Source: CAWBRT01 sp963696525 (lineage in GTDB: Bacteria; Acidobacteriota; Terriglobia; Terriglobales; Acidobacteriaceae). From it: a stretch of 64,000 nucleotides of DNA. Positions 9,095 to 17,844 of this stretch are shown here, piece after piece; positions within the stretch are counted from its first letter, which is position 1; each line of letters starts with the position of its first letter. The notes beneath the pieces are model-generated. The model was given only the letters and a program-made list of their open reading frames with translations. It was not told where the DNA came from and made no database searches. The stretch spans positions 124,001 to 188,000 of the forward strand of contig CAVOKO010000011.1 in assembly GCA_963696525.1 (NCBI GenBank). Reading direction: 5' to 3'. A program made the translations under genes and the position numbers.

Positions 9095-9911
9095 ATGCGC
9101 GTGCAGGTAGTTTTTTTCGGGATTCTCAAAGACCTTGTGGGCAGCTCCGAAGCGCAGTTAGAGCTACGGAACGGGAGCGACTGCGGAGGATCTCTGGACG
9201 GTGCTCCAGGGGCAAACACCCGCGCTCGCCAGCTTCCGGAAGTCGGTGGCGGTGGCGGTGAATCAGCACTACGCCGAGCCGGCAACGCTGCTCCATGAGG
9301 GCGACGAGGTGGCGTTGCTGCCTCCTGTAAGCGGTGGCAGCGTGTGCGCTGCCGGCCAGCCCGACGCCAAGCCCGCGATGACGAGCGCCCATTGCCAATT
9401 GCAACATGAGCCTATCGCCGCCGATTCGATCATCCAACGCATCCGGCGGGGCGAGGACGGAGCAGTCGTGGTCTTCGACGGGATTGTGCGCAACCATAGT
9501 CGCGGACGGCGCACGCTCTACCTGGAATACGAAGCTTACGAGAAGATGGCGCTGGACGCCCTGGAAGCACTTGCCACGGAGGCGAAGACGCGCTTCGAGG
9601 TGCGCGACTGCGCGATCGTACACCGCCTGGGGCAGTTGGAGATCGGCGACAGCAGCGTGCTGATTGTGGTTGCCTCGGCTCACCGATCGGCGGCTTTCGA
9701 GGCTTGCCGCTGGATCATCGACAGCCTGAAGCGGACCGTGCCTGTCTGGAAAAAAGAGCATTTTGCCGATGGCGCGGTATGGGCCGACGGAGATCCCTTT
9801 CCGCCAGAGGTGGCGACGCTGCCGGGCAGCCAAGGCGCACCGGGCGAGGCTCCAAAGCCGGATATTGATATTGACGAGGCAACGGAGTTCAAGAATCCGG
9901 CAAACTCATGA
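9095..9911 (+). pseudogene. MoaD-MoaE fusion (molybdopterin synthase), split by one inserted base
   Basis: Molybdopterin synthase converts precursor Z (cPMP) to molybdopterin. MoaD carries the sulfur as a C-terminal thiocarboxylate and MoaE is the catalytic subunit. The MoaD part starts MRVQVVFFGILKDLVG and ends LLPPVSGG at about 9342. MoaE follows in the same frame, with GAVVVFDGIVRNHSRGR and VPVWKKEHFADGAVW carrying the catalytic lysines. The reading frame shifts by one near base 9177: after LELRNG the expected ATAEDLWTVLQG continues only in the next frame, as if one A had been inserted. MoaX-type fusions need internal cleavage after the Gly-Gly. The frame break may be an error or true decay. 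Confidence 0.8.
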
Positions 9912-9938
9912 GGCGGCTTCGGGTTGGATCAGCGGTCG

Positions 9939-10940
9939 ATGACGCGTTCGATAGGTCGAGTGCTGCTCTACGGGTTGCTGTTGGCGGCTGGCGCAACCGT
10001 GTTTTTCGCGCAACAAGTGCCGCATCCGCCGGACCGTCCGGATGCCCAGCAGCCTCCGCGCTCGCGTTCTTCCCCGAGCGAGGAGCCGGCGACGACATTC
10101 AAGGTGAATGTCAGGCTGGTGAATGTGTTTGCGACCGTTACCGATGAGAGCGGCGCGCCTGTAGCAAATCTAACGAAAGAGGACTTCCACATTTTCGAGG
10201 ACGGCGAGGAACAAAATATCACCGTCTTCGATCGCGAAAGCGGGTTGCCGCTGTCGATTGTGCTGGCGATCGATGCCAGCTTGAGCACGCGCAAAGACCT
10301 GCCACTCGAATTGGAATCGGCCAGACGCTTCGCCCATGCCATCCTGCGGCCGGTCGATGCTATTTCGGTTTACGAATTCAGCCAGTTCGTCTCGGAAGTG
10401 ATCCCGTTCACCCACGATTTGCGGGTTGTGGACCGGGGAATCGCTCGCATTCATTCGCAATCTTCGACCTCGCTTTACGACGCAGTTTACCTGGGGTCGA
10501 GGGCGTTAATTCCAAGGGAAGGAAGAAAGGTGCTGGTGGTCATCACTGATGGCGGCGACACCACCAGCAAGATTTCCTATAGCGAGGCGGTGCGCGCGGC
10601 GCAAACGGCGGAGGCGATTGTCTATTCGATCATCATGGTGCCGATCGAGGCCAGCGCCGGGCGGGACATCGGCGGGGAGCATGCGCTCATACAGATTTCT
10701 CACGATACCGGTGGCAAGTATTATTACGCGTCTAACCTGAACGGGCTGGATAAGGCGTTCAAGCAAATCAGCGAAGAACTGCGCACGCAATACTTGATCG
10801 GCTATTATCCCCCGAGGAGAATTAGCGGCGACTTCCGCAAGATTAGCGTCGTCGTGGAGCCGCGGGCCGCGGAAGAGATCTCCGCTGCGGAGCTGCTGGT
10901 CCGGCATCGAACCGGGTATTACAACAGCAAGCTTGAATAA
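9939..10940 (+). CDS. secreted VWFA-related protein, acidobacterial type
   Basis: The 333-residue protein has a signal peptide or membrane anchor (SIGRVLLYGLLLAAGATVFFA) followed by a low-complexity proline/serine linker. Next comes a short beta domain (KVNVRLVNVFATVTDESG ... LTKEDFHIFEDGEEQNI) and then a von Willebrand A fold from about residue 100. The A domain shows a MIDAS-like DASLS motif and VLVVITDGGDT. This is the architecture of the VWFA-related family found in many copies in Acidobacteria; its role is unknown, probably in envelope or protein-protein binding. The start is uncertain: ATG at 9939 or TTG at 9924. It overlaps nothing but sits 27 nt after moaE. Confidence 0.85.
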   Translation: MTRSIGRVLLYGLLLAAGATVFFAQQVPHPPDRPDAQQPPRSRSSPSEEPATTFKVNVRLVNVFATVTDESGAPVANLTKEDFHIFEDGEEQNITVFDRESGLPLSIVLAIDASLSTRKDLPLELESARRFAHAILRPVDAISVYEFSQFVSEVIPFTHDLRVVDRGIARIHSQSSTSLYDAVYLGSRALIPREGRKVLVVITDGGDTTSKISYSEAVRAAQTAEAIVYSIIMVPIEASAGRDIGGEHALIQISHDTGGKYYYASNLNGLDKAFKQISEELRTQYLIGYYPPRRISGDFRKISVVVEPRAAEEISAAELLVRHRTGYYNSKLE

Positions 10941-10954
10941 ACGGGGGGAGACGG

Positions 10955-11305
10955 ATGAGACGCGATATGGACTTAATACGCTCGATCTTGTTCGAGGTCG
11001 AGAAGCAACCAGTGAACCAGCCTTGGACGGCCAGACCCCTGGCGGGATATTCAAAGAATGAAGTCATCTATCACGTCCAGTTGGCAGAGGATCAGGGTCT
11101 AGTAGATGCCCGCATCGCTCCAGGCTCCGAGGATGCCGTCGTGTTGCGGCTCACAAATAACGGGCACGAGTTCCTCGACGCCGCTCGCAGCGATGCAATA
11201 TGGGCGAAGGCAAAAGAAATGGCCAAGGAAGCAACCGGTACGGTGACACTCCAAGCTCTGACTCTTGCACTAAAAAAGGTTATCGACCGTCTGATGAATT
11301 CTTAG
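10955..11305 (+). CDS. DUF2513 family winged-helix-like protein
   Basis: This 116-residue cytoplasmic protein begins MRRDMDLIRSILFEVE, the hallmark start of DUF2513. YSKNEVIYHVQLAEDQGLVDARI resembles the recognition part of a winged helix, and VLRLTNNGHEFLDAAR resembles its wing. DUF2513 members are often found near phage or accessory genes and are thought to bind DNA, but no function is proven. A strong purine-rich site (GGGGGAG) precedes the ATG. It lies 14 nt after the VWFA gene and may be cotranscribed with it. Confidence 0.82.
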   Translation: MRRDMDLIRSILFEVEKQPVNQPWTARPLAGYSKNEVIYHVQLAEDQGLVDARIAPGSEDAVVLRLTNNGHEFLDAARSDAIWAKAKEMAKEATGTVTLQALTLALKKVIDRLMNS

Positions 11306-11344
11306 CCGCCGATGTTCGGCACTGACAGAAGCGCAAGCTGCCTG

Positions 11345-11350
11345 TACAAT
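11345..11350 (+). promoter_or_regulatory. -10 element of the hfq-like gene, predicted leaderless
   Basis: TACAAT ends exactly 7 nt before the ATG at 11358, as at terC and rsmE. No Shine-Dalgarno sequence is visible. Confidence 0.45.
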
Positions 11351-11357
11351 TCAGGCC

Positions 11358-11714
11358 ATGGTTTTCCACTCGGCTCAAACCGCTCAATCCAGTCTTGCGA
11401 ACCGCAAAGGCAAGACTCCGCCGCCCGAGGAGACGTTTGAAGAAGTTGCGTATCTGAAATGGCTTGGCGAGAAGCAGAAGGCGGTGAACGTCAAACTGGT
11501 GGATGGCGAAATTGTTCGCGGCTGGATCGAGTACTACGATCGCAACATGATCCGGCTGACGCGCGAGGGCGCTCCCAACCTTTTCATTTTCAAGCACGAG
11601 GTCATGTATATCGCCGAAGGCGGCGTCCGTGAGACTTCCCGCAAGCGCGATGTAGCCAAGCCGGCTGCTGCGCGCGATCCAGATGCGAACAGCGCAAACG
11701 AGACCGGCAAATAG
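11358..11714 (+). CDS. Hfq-like LSm RNA-binding protein
   Basis: Residues about 27-83 form an Sm/LSm fold. KAVNVKLVDGEIVRGWIEYYDRN matches Sm1, and LFIFKHEVMYIAE matches the Sm2 strand, with KH where Hfq has YKHAIST. Hfq is a hexameric RNA chaperone for small-RNA regulation. This protein has the longer N-terminus (EETFEEVAYLKWLGEKQK) and the charged C-terminal tail that I associate with acidobacterial Hfq-like proteins. It is probably a cytoplasmic RNA chaperone, though the distal-face residues differ from E. coli Hfq. The gene ends 20 nt before suhB. Confidence 0.75.
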   Translation: MVFHSAQTAQSSLANRKGKTPPPEETFEEVAYLKWLGEKQKAVNVKLVDGEIVRGWIEYYDRNMIRLTREGAPNLFIFKHEVMYIAEGGVRETSRKRDVAKPAAARDPDANSANETGK

Positions 11715-11734
11715 AATTCGGCATCGAACCTCCA

Positions 11735-12599
11735 GTGACTGCAAACCTCAGGCGTGAGTTCCTCCCAGAGATGTCGGCGATTGCCCGTGAAGCGGGCAAA
11801 GTGCTGATGGATCATTTCCAGGCCCGGCGAAACACCGGGTTCGAGTACAAAGGCGAGGCGGATCTGGTGACCGATGCTGACCGCGCGTCGGAGCGGCTGA
11901 TTGTCTCGCGATTGCACGAACGGTGGCCGGATCACGGCATCGTCGGCGAAGAGGGAAGCAACCAGCAGAGTGACAGCAACTATCGCTGGTACGTCGATCC
12001 GTTAGACGGCACCACAAACTTTGCCCACGGCTATCCCGTGTTTTGCGTTTCCATTGGACTGGAACTTGCCGGTGTGCCGCAAGCAGGGGTGCTTGTACGA
12101 TCCGACGAGGGATGAATTGTTCGCCGCCGAGTGGGGCCAAGGCGCCACCCTGAACGACCAGCCGATTCGGGTTTCCAAGCTGCAGAACCTTTCTGAAGCG
12201 ATCCTTGGAACGGGGTTTCCAAGCTTCAAGCGCCACAAAAGCCCGAACATACACTTCTATCACCAGCTTACATTGCGGAGCCATGGCGTGCGGCGCGCCG
12301 GTTCAGCGGCACTCGACCTGGCAAACGTCGCTTCCGGACGCTACGACGGTTTTTGGGAGTTTAACCTGAACCCCTGGGACACGCTGGCTGGCGTTTTGCT
12401 GGTTCTGGAGGCTGGAGGGGTGGTGACCCGGTTCGATGGTTCACCCTGGCGGCTGGACAGCAGCGAAACCCTCGCCTCGAACGGCCTGCTTCACCAGGAA
12501 CTCGTGCGCAACTTCACCGAGATCTTCGCCGGACGAGGGCTGGAGCCACTGCCGTCAGCCGGCGGATTGGGCCCGGAACCGCCAGCGTTGAAGAGCTAA
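11735..12599 (+). pseudogene. suhB: inositol-1-monophosphatase (SuhB) family, frame-broken
   Basis: SuhB-type enzymes hydrolyse myo-inositol 1-phosphate with magnesium, and in bacteria they also assist rRNA transcription. The metal motifs are visible: GEEG, WYVDPLDGTTNFAHGYP and, after the break, NPWDTLAGVLLVLEAGG. The N-terminal half (GTG start at 11735) reads in one frame to VPQAGV. The rest (LYDPTRDELFAAEWG) continues in the +1 frame from about 12088 to the stop at 12599. A single extra base explains it. Except for this break the protein is full length, so sequence error is as likely as decay. Confidence 0.85.
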
Positions 12600-12787
12600 A
12601 CAATAGGGCGAGTTGAACTCTTCTGCTCGCGGATTGCATCTGTAAAAGGGTTAGAAGGTTTACCAAGGGCTTCGCTGCGGAAAGCGCCGGGGCGCGGCCG
12701 GGCGATTCTCCCAGCCATTTGTTAGAATCGAGTGTTTTTAGTGGCATTTCGTCATCATCAGCAGACGTTCCGGAGAAAGCGAAAATT

Positions 12788-13048
12788 ATGGCATATGTGA
12801 TTGCAGAACCCTGTATCGGCACCAAGGACACGGCGTGCGTCGATGCGTGTCCGGTGGATTGCATACACCCGAAGAAAGACGAAGAGGCGTTCGCCAAGGA
12901 AGAGATGCTGTATATCGATCCAGTGGAGTGCATCGACTGCGGGGCGTGTGTTCCGGTTTGTCCCGTTTCGGCTATTTTTGCTCTCGATGATCTGCCGGAG
13001 AAGTGGAAGGCTTACACCGAGCGCAACGCCAAGTACTTTGGCCGGTAA
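12788..13048 (+). CDS. ferredoxin with two iron-sulfur cluster motifs
   Basis: This 86-residue ferredoxin begins MAYVIAEPCIGTKDTACVDACPVDC and has a second motif CIDCGACVPVCPVSAI. The arrangement matches the widespread CIGTKD-type bacterial ferredoxin family, a small cytoplasmic electron carrier. The Cys that would be second in a classical CxxC of cluster 1 is Thr, so one cluster may be 3Fe-4S, as in 7-iron ferredoxins. The start at 12788 follows GGAGAAA; the longer open frame from 12719 is unlikely. It stands alone between suhB and recO. Confidence 0.9.
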   Translation: MAYVIAEPCIGTKDTACVDACPVDCIHPKKDEEAFAKEEMLYIDPVECIDCGACVPVCPVSAIFALDDLPEKWKAYTERNAKYFGR

Positions 13049-13292
13049 GCCCGGCAGCCTGTGCCCGGCCCCCCGGTCGTCGCGTGGGTTGCCAGCGCCC
13101 GGGGGCTGGCCGGGTACAGCACCACTGGAAAATGTGCCTTCCATGCACGGGCGAATTCCTGTGCTTCCCTCCTTGTCTCCACTCCAGTAAGATTGTTCTG
13201 ATGTGCTTGTGCTGAAGGGCTCGCTGGTTTCAGCCCAACGGGGGCGAAATGGCGACGGCGAGGATTTTCGTGGGCACCGAGAACCACTCTGA

Positions 13293-14033
13293 ATGCCGCT
13301 GAAGCAGTCTGAGGCGATTGTTCTGCGTACGTATCCGCTGCACGAGGCGGACCTGCTGGTTACTTTGTTCACTCGCCTGGAAGGCAAGGTGAAGGGCGTG
13401 GCGAAGGCGGCCAAGAAGTCGCGCCGGCGATTCGCTGGCGCTCTCGAGCCGCTGACCTCGGTGCGCGTCCTCTGGGAGGACCGCGAAGGCAGGGATCTGG
13501 CGCGGATCGATTCCTGCGAGGTGCTGGTGTCACCGCTGTCGTCGCCGGTGGACTACCCTCGCATCGTAGCCTTGGGGCATGTGGCCGAGATGTTAGACGA
13601 GATGCTGCCGGAGCGCGAAGCCAACGACGCGATTTACCGGCTGGCGATCGCGGTCCTGGCAAATTTGCACTCGAACGCCATCTGGATGCCGGTAACCTAT
13701 TTCCAGCTCTGGCTGGTGCGGCTGATGGGCTTTCTGCCGGAGCTGAGCGCCTGCATCGTTTGCGGACGCGGACTGGATGGGCAGCGGGCGTGGTTTCATG
13801 CGCTGGCGGACGGCTTGATGTGTCCCGAACATAAGCGGCTGGCGTCGTCGGAGATGACGGCTGAATCGAGGGGATTGGCGGCGGAGATGTTCCGCTCACC
13901 GGTCGGGAAGCTTGGCGATGAGCCGTGGCCGCGAACGCGTGGCGCCGACCTGCGAAAGTTCCTGATGCAGATTTTGTCGCGGCACCTGGATCGTAAGCTG
14001 GTGACGGCGGCGCAGTTGGAGAAACTAGACTAA
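13293..14033 (+). CDS. recO: DNA repair protein RecO
   Basis: RecO helps load RecA on SSB-coated gaps with RecF and RecR. The 246-residue protein has the N-terminal OB fold (SEAIVLRTYPLHEADLLVTLFTRLEGKVKGVAKAAKKSRRRFAGALEP). A helical domain follows, with the start of a zinc site at CIVCGRGLDG and a further Cys in DGLMCPEHK; the full four-Cys set is not obvious. No strong ribosome-binding site precedes the ATG. The gene is followed by 180 nt without a recognisable gene and then by glyQ. Confidence 0.92.
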   Translation: MPLKQSEAIVLRTYPLHEADLLVTLFTRLEGKVKGVAKAAKKSRRRFAGALEPLTSVRVLWEDREGRDLARIDSCEVLVSPLSSPVDYPRIVALGHVAEMLDEMLPEREANDAIYRLAIAVLANLHSNAIWMPVTYFQLWLVRLMGFLPELSACIVCGRGLDGQRAWFHALADGLMCPEHKRLASSEMTAESRGLAAEMFRSPVGKLGDEPWPRTRGADLRKFLMQILSRHLDRKLVTAAQLEKLD

Positions 14034-14212
14034 AGCACACCGCGGCAGGATGGCATCACCGTGGAGTCGTGGATGCGAGCCGTGGATTTGGAATCGTGGA
14101 TTTTACGCTCGGCGCGGGATGGCGGCACCGGCGAAGCCGCATCGACAAGCTGATTGGACGGAAGGCAATTCTTGATGATTAGGGGCCGAGCGCCCGGCCG
14201 GAGAGACTCTTT

Positions 14213-15217
14213 GTGACTGGATCAGTGGACAAACCGCTCACCTTTCAAGATCTAATCCTGAAACTGCAAGAGTTCTGGGCGCGCCACGGATGTGTGTTGC
14301 AGCAGCCGCACGATGTCGAGGTTGGCGCGGGCACGATGTCTCCCGAGACCTTTCTGCGCGTGCTGGGGCCGGAGCCGTACCGCGTGGGTTACGTGCAACC
14401 TTCCCGCCGTCCGGCAGATGGCCGCTATGGCGAGAATCCGAACCGTCTGTACAAGCATACGCAGTTTCAGGTGATTCTGAAGCCGCCACCGGAGAATGTG
14501 CAGGAGCTCTACCTGGAGTCTCTCAACGCGATCGGCATCGATCTGCGTAAGCACGACGTCAAGTTCGAGGAAGACAACTGGGAGTCTCCGACCCTTGGCG
14601 CCTGGGGCGTGGGCTGGCAGGTAATGCTAGATGGGCTGGAGGTTACGCAGTTTACCTATTTCCAGCAGTGCGGCGCCGTGGACTTGGACCCGATGTGCGC
14701 CGAGTTGACCTACGGACTGGAGCGAATTGCCGCCTTTCTGCAGGATGTCGATTCGATCTACGACATCGTGTGGGTGTACGGTCCCGACGGCAGGCCGGTA
14801 ACTTACGGCGACATACGGATGGCCGACGAGCAGCAGTATTCGGTCTACAACTTTGAATTGGCCGACGTGGACAAACTCTGGAAGCACCTGGACGCTTACG
14901 AGGCCGAGTGCCAGGAGCTGTTGGCTGAGTATGCCAAGTTGATGGGCGAGAAGAAGGAGACGGGTAAGCAGGAGCGCGTGCTGGATGAGGAATTCGGCAA
15001 GCATTTAGCGCAGCAGAAGTTGCGCTTCCCGCTGCTACCTGCATTTGATCTGTGCCTGAAGTGCTCGCACTTGTTCAATTTGCTTGACGCGCGCGGAGCC
15101 ATCAGCGTGACTGAGCGGGTTGGCATTATTGCGCGGATTCGCACGCTGGCCGTCGCCGCCGCCAAGTCGTGGGTCGATCAGCAAAAGACTGGAATGGCGG
15201 CCGCGGCTGCCAGCTAG
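14213..15217 (+). CDS. glyQ: glycyl-tRNA synthetase alpha subunit
   Basis: GlyQ is the catalytic half of the alpha2-beta2 glycyl-tRNA synthetase, which charges tRNA-Gly with glycine. The 334-residue product begins LTFQDLILKLQEFWARHGCVLQQPHDVEVGAGT and contains the class II core segments ENPNRLYKHTQFQVILKP, NWESPTLGAWGVGWQVMLDG and TYGLERIA. The start is a GTG at 14213. It is slightly longer than E. coli GlyQ (about 303) because of an extended C-terminal tail. glyS follows after 369 nt, so the pair may not be tightly cotranscribed. Confidence 0.96.
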   Translation: MTGSVDKPLTFQDLILKLQEFWARHGCVLQQPHDVEVGAGTMSPETFLRVLGPEPYRVGYVQPSRRPADGRYGENPNRLYKHTQFQVILKPPPENVQELYLESLNAIGIDLRKHDVKFEEDNWESPTLGAWGVGWQVMLDGLEVTQFTYFQQCGAVDLDPMCAELTYGLERIAAFLQDVDSIYDIVWVYGPDGRPVTYGDIRMADEQQYSVYNFELADVDKLWKHLDAYEAECQELLAEYAKLMGEKKETGKQERVLDEEFGKHLAQQKLRFPLLPAFDLCLKCSHLFNLLDARGAISVTERVGIIARIRTLAVAAAKSWVDQQKTGMAAAAAS

Positions 15218-15242
15218 CAGGTTGCTGAAAAACTCGTACCAG

Positions 15243-15330
15243 TGTCATTCTGAGGTCGCACCGGTTATCGGCGACCGAGGGATCTGCTTTACTTTCAACA
15301 CGCATAAAGAGCAGATCTCTCGCTGCCCCA
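15243..15330. repeat. dispersed hairpin repeat, copy A
   Basis: A palindromic element begins TGTCATTCTGAGG and ends GCAGATCTCTCGC, with internal arms GAGGGATCTGCTTTA and AAGAGCAGATCTCTC. A related element lies at 63532-63620. Both occupy noncoding DNA. The remaining glyQ-glyS gap (15218-15586) shows only a possible -10 (TAGAAT, about 15565) before glyS. Confidence 0.6.
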
Positions 15331-15586
15331 CCCCAGTAACGGCAAGAGCGCCTTGCCGGGGCGCCCGATTTGCTCGGGGATCAGCGAATAGTTTTTCAGC
15401 GACCTGCTTGAGCGATTTCAGAATGGGCGTGTCCGTGAACCTGGGGGCTTCATTGCGGTTCGGATATGCCATTCCCGAAACCGGTCTAGGCGAATCCGGG
15501 ATTGCTGCCCGCTGCTGCTGGTAAATTTAACCTGAGTTTTCTCATCGCGCGATGAGCTGCGCATAGAATAGGTAGAGCTTGTTGCA

Positions 15587-17758
15587 ATGGCGAATTTCCT
15601 GCTTGAAATAGGGACCGAAGAAATTCCGGCCCGCATGATCGCCTCGGCTGCCGAGGAGTTGGCCAGCCGGGTGCGCGATTTGTTGGCGCATGAGCATCTC
15701 GCCGAAGTCGCGGCCGTGGATTCTTTCTCGACGCCACGCCGCATTGCGGTGCTGGTTCATGGAGTGGCTGACGCACAGCCCGATGTCAGCGAACAAGTAA
15801 TTGGGCCTTCGCTGAAAGTCGCTTTTAGAGACGGTCAGCCGACGCCGGCGGCGCATGCCTTCGCCAAGCGAGTGAACCTGGAGTTGAATGCGCTGGAAAA
15901 AGTTTCAACCCCGAAAGGCGAGTATCTGGCAGCGAACCTGTCGAGGAAGGGACGCGGCGCTTCGGCACTGCTGGCGGAGTCGCTGCCGAAAGCTGTAGGT
16001 TCGATCTATTGGGCCAAGAATATGTACTGGCGTGGCAAATCGGCGGAGCGCTTCGTGCGTCCGGTGCGCTGGATCGTGGCCCTGCTCGACGGCAAGGTGG
16101 TGCCGGTCGAGTTTGGCGGAATCACGGCAGGAAATAAATCGCGCGGGCACAGGATTCTATCGCAAGGCGACATAGTACTTGGCGCGGAAGATGAGTATGC
16201 GAATAAGTTGAAAAGCGCCTGCGTGATTCCGCGTCCCTCGGAGCGGGAGGCGATCATCCGCAAGGCGCTGGATGCAGCCACCAGGACGATTCCGGGAGCG
16301 CGCTGGCGGGAAGACAAAGAGCTGCTGGCGACCGTCGTGAACCTGACGGAATATCCCTCGGTCATTCTCGGCAATTTCGAGCCCGAATACTTGAGCCTGC
16401 CGGAAGAAGTGTTGGTGACCGTAATGCGCGATCATCAGAAATATTTCGCCGTGGAGGACGCCAACGGCAAGCTGGCGCCGCACTTTCTGGCGGTGCTGAA
16501 TACGTCCTCCGATGCAGACGGCTTGATCCGTCACGGCAACGAGCGGGTGCTGCGGGCGCGCTTCAACGATGCGCGCTTCTTCTGGCAAACCGACCAGAAA
16601 ATCACGTTGCGCGAGCGCGTCGAGTTGCTGAAGGCGGTGACCTTCCAAAAGGATCTTGGCAGCTATTTCGAAAAGGCTGTCCGCACGCAACACTTGGCGA
16701 GCCTGATGGCGGAAAGCGTGCGCCAGTACGGAATCGCAGTGCGTCCGGGGATTATCCACAAGGCCGCGCTGATGGCCAAAGCTGATTTAACGACCGAGTT
16801 GGTCAAGGAATTCACCGAACTCCAGGGCATCATCGGCGGTCTCTACGCCCGGGCGCAGGCCGAGGCTTTGGACATGAATCCCTTCGTCGGCGACGTGATC
16901 TATGACCACTACAAGCCTGAGTCGATGGAAGACGCGGTGCCGCGCACGCTGGAGGGCGCGGTGCTGTCGATTTCCGACAAGGCCGATTCCATCGCCGGCA
17001 TGTTTGCGCTGGGAATGCAGCCCACGGGATCGAAAGATCCTTTCGCGCTGCGCCGCGCCGCCAATGGGATAGTTCGCATTCTGGCCGAGCACAAGTTGCC
17101 GCTGAGTATTTCGCAGATCACCTCCGATGCACTGTTGCAATATATGCCGCAGATCGCTGCCGATGCGCTGTTGCACGGCAAGGACAGGAAGTTTACGGGG
17201 GCGGCGAGCTATCGGGAAGAGGTTGCGGCATTCTTCCGCGAGCGCCTGGAATTCTACCTGCGCGACGTGAAGGGCTATGCTTATGACGTGGTGAACGCGG
17301 TGCTTGCCTCGGGCGCGGACCATGTTCCGGACGCTATCCTGCGGGCCGAGGCGGTGGCGAGAGTTCGCGGTTCGGAGGATTTTGAGGCGATTTCAGTTGC
17401 GTTCAAACGGATGAAGAACATCCTGCGGCAGGCTGCCGAAAGCAAGCAGACCGGAACGGAAGCGGTTGCCGGAACCCTGGACGACGGCGACCCGGCAGAG
17501 CGTGAACTGGCCGGACAGGGGGCACAATCCGGAGAGAATGTCCGCGTACTCTGCGCGGCGAAAAAATACGACGAAGCGCTGGTCGAGGTCGCGAAGATCC
17601 GTAAACCGATTGATGAATTCTTCGAGCGGGTGATGGTGATGGTCGAAGACGAACAGGTTCGTAAGCGCAGGTTGGCGTTGCTGGAAATGTTGCTCGGCCA
17701 GTTCAGCAATATCGCCGACTTCAGTGAGATGGTGACCGAGCGTAAGAGTTTACAGTAA
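15587..17758 (+). CDS. glyS: glycyl-tRNA synthetase beta subunit
   Basis: GlyS is the tRNA-binding subunit of the tetrameric glycyl-tRNA synthetase. The 723-residue length is normal. The start MANFLLEIGTEEIPARMI is diagnostic. Also visible are SKGRGASALL-like and WAKNMYWR segments, LPEEVLVTVMRDHQKYF (HD-domain region), GSKDPFALRRAANGIVRIL, and the C-terminal anticodon-binding domain ending in FFERVMVMVEDEQVRKRRLALL. It follows glyQ in the same direction. Confidence 0.96.
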   Translation: MANFLLEIGTEEIPARMIASAAEELASRVRDLLAHEHLAEVAAVDSFSTPRRIAVLVHGVADAQPDVSEQVIGPSLKVAFRDGQPTPAAHAFAKRVNLELNALEKVSTPKGEYLAANLSRKGRGASALLAESLPKAVGSIYWAKNMYWRGKSAERFVRPVRWIVALLDGKVVPVEFGGITAGNKSRGHRILSQGDIVLGAEDEYANKLKSACVIPRPSEREAIIRKALDAATRTIPGARWREDKELLATVVNLTEYPSVILGNFEPEYLSLPEEVLVTVMRDHQKYFAVEDANGKLAPHFLAVLNTSSDADGLIRHGNERVLRARFNDARFFWQTDQKITLRERVELLKAVTFQKDLGSYFEKAVRTQHLASLMAESVRQYGIAVRPGIIHKAALMAKADLTTELVKEFTELQGIIGGLYARAQAEALDMNPFVGDVIYDHYKPESMEDAVPRTLEGAVLSISDKADSIAGMFALGMQPTGSKDPFALRRAANGIVRILAEHKLPLSISQITSDALLQYMPQIAADALLHGKDRKFTGAASYREEVAAFFRERLEFYLRDVKGYAYDVVNAVLASGADHVPDAILRAEAVARVRGSEDFEAISVAFKRMKNILRQAAESKQTGTEAVAGTLDDGDPAERELAGQGAQSGENVRVLCAAKKYDEALVEVAKIRKPIDEFFERVMVMVEDEQVRKRRLALLEMLLGQFSNIADFSEMVTERKSLQ

Positions 17759-17844
17759 CCGGTTCCTTTGGGGCGGCAACGTCGTACGGGTCCGGGAATC
17801 AGAACTGTTATTCCGGCGTGGTAGTAGACGCCTTCGAGGTTGAA

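Noticed and set aside
8446..9261. 271-codon frame over the end of lon
   Set aside because: Out-of-frame shadow of lon and moaD with Arg/Gly-rich composition.
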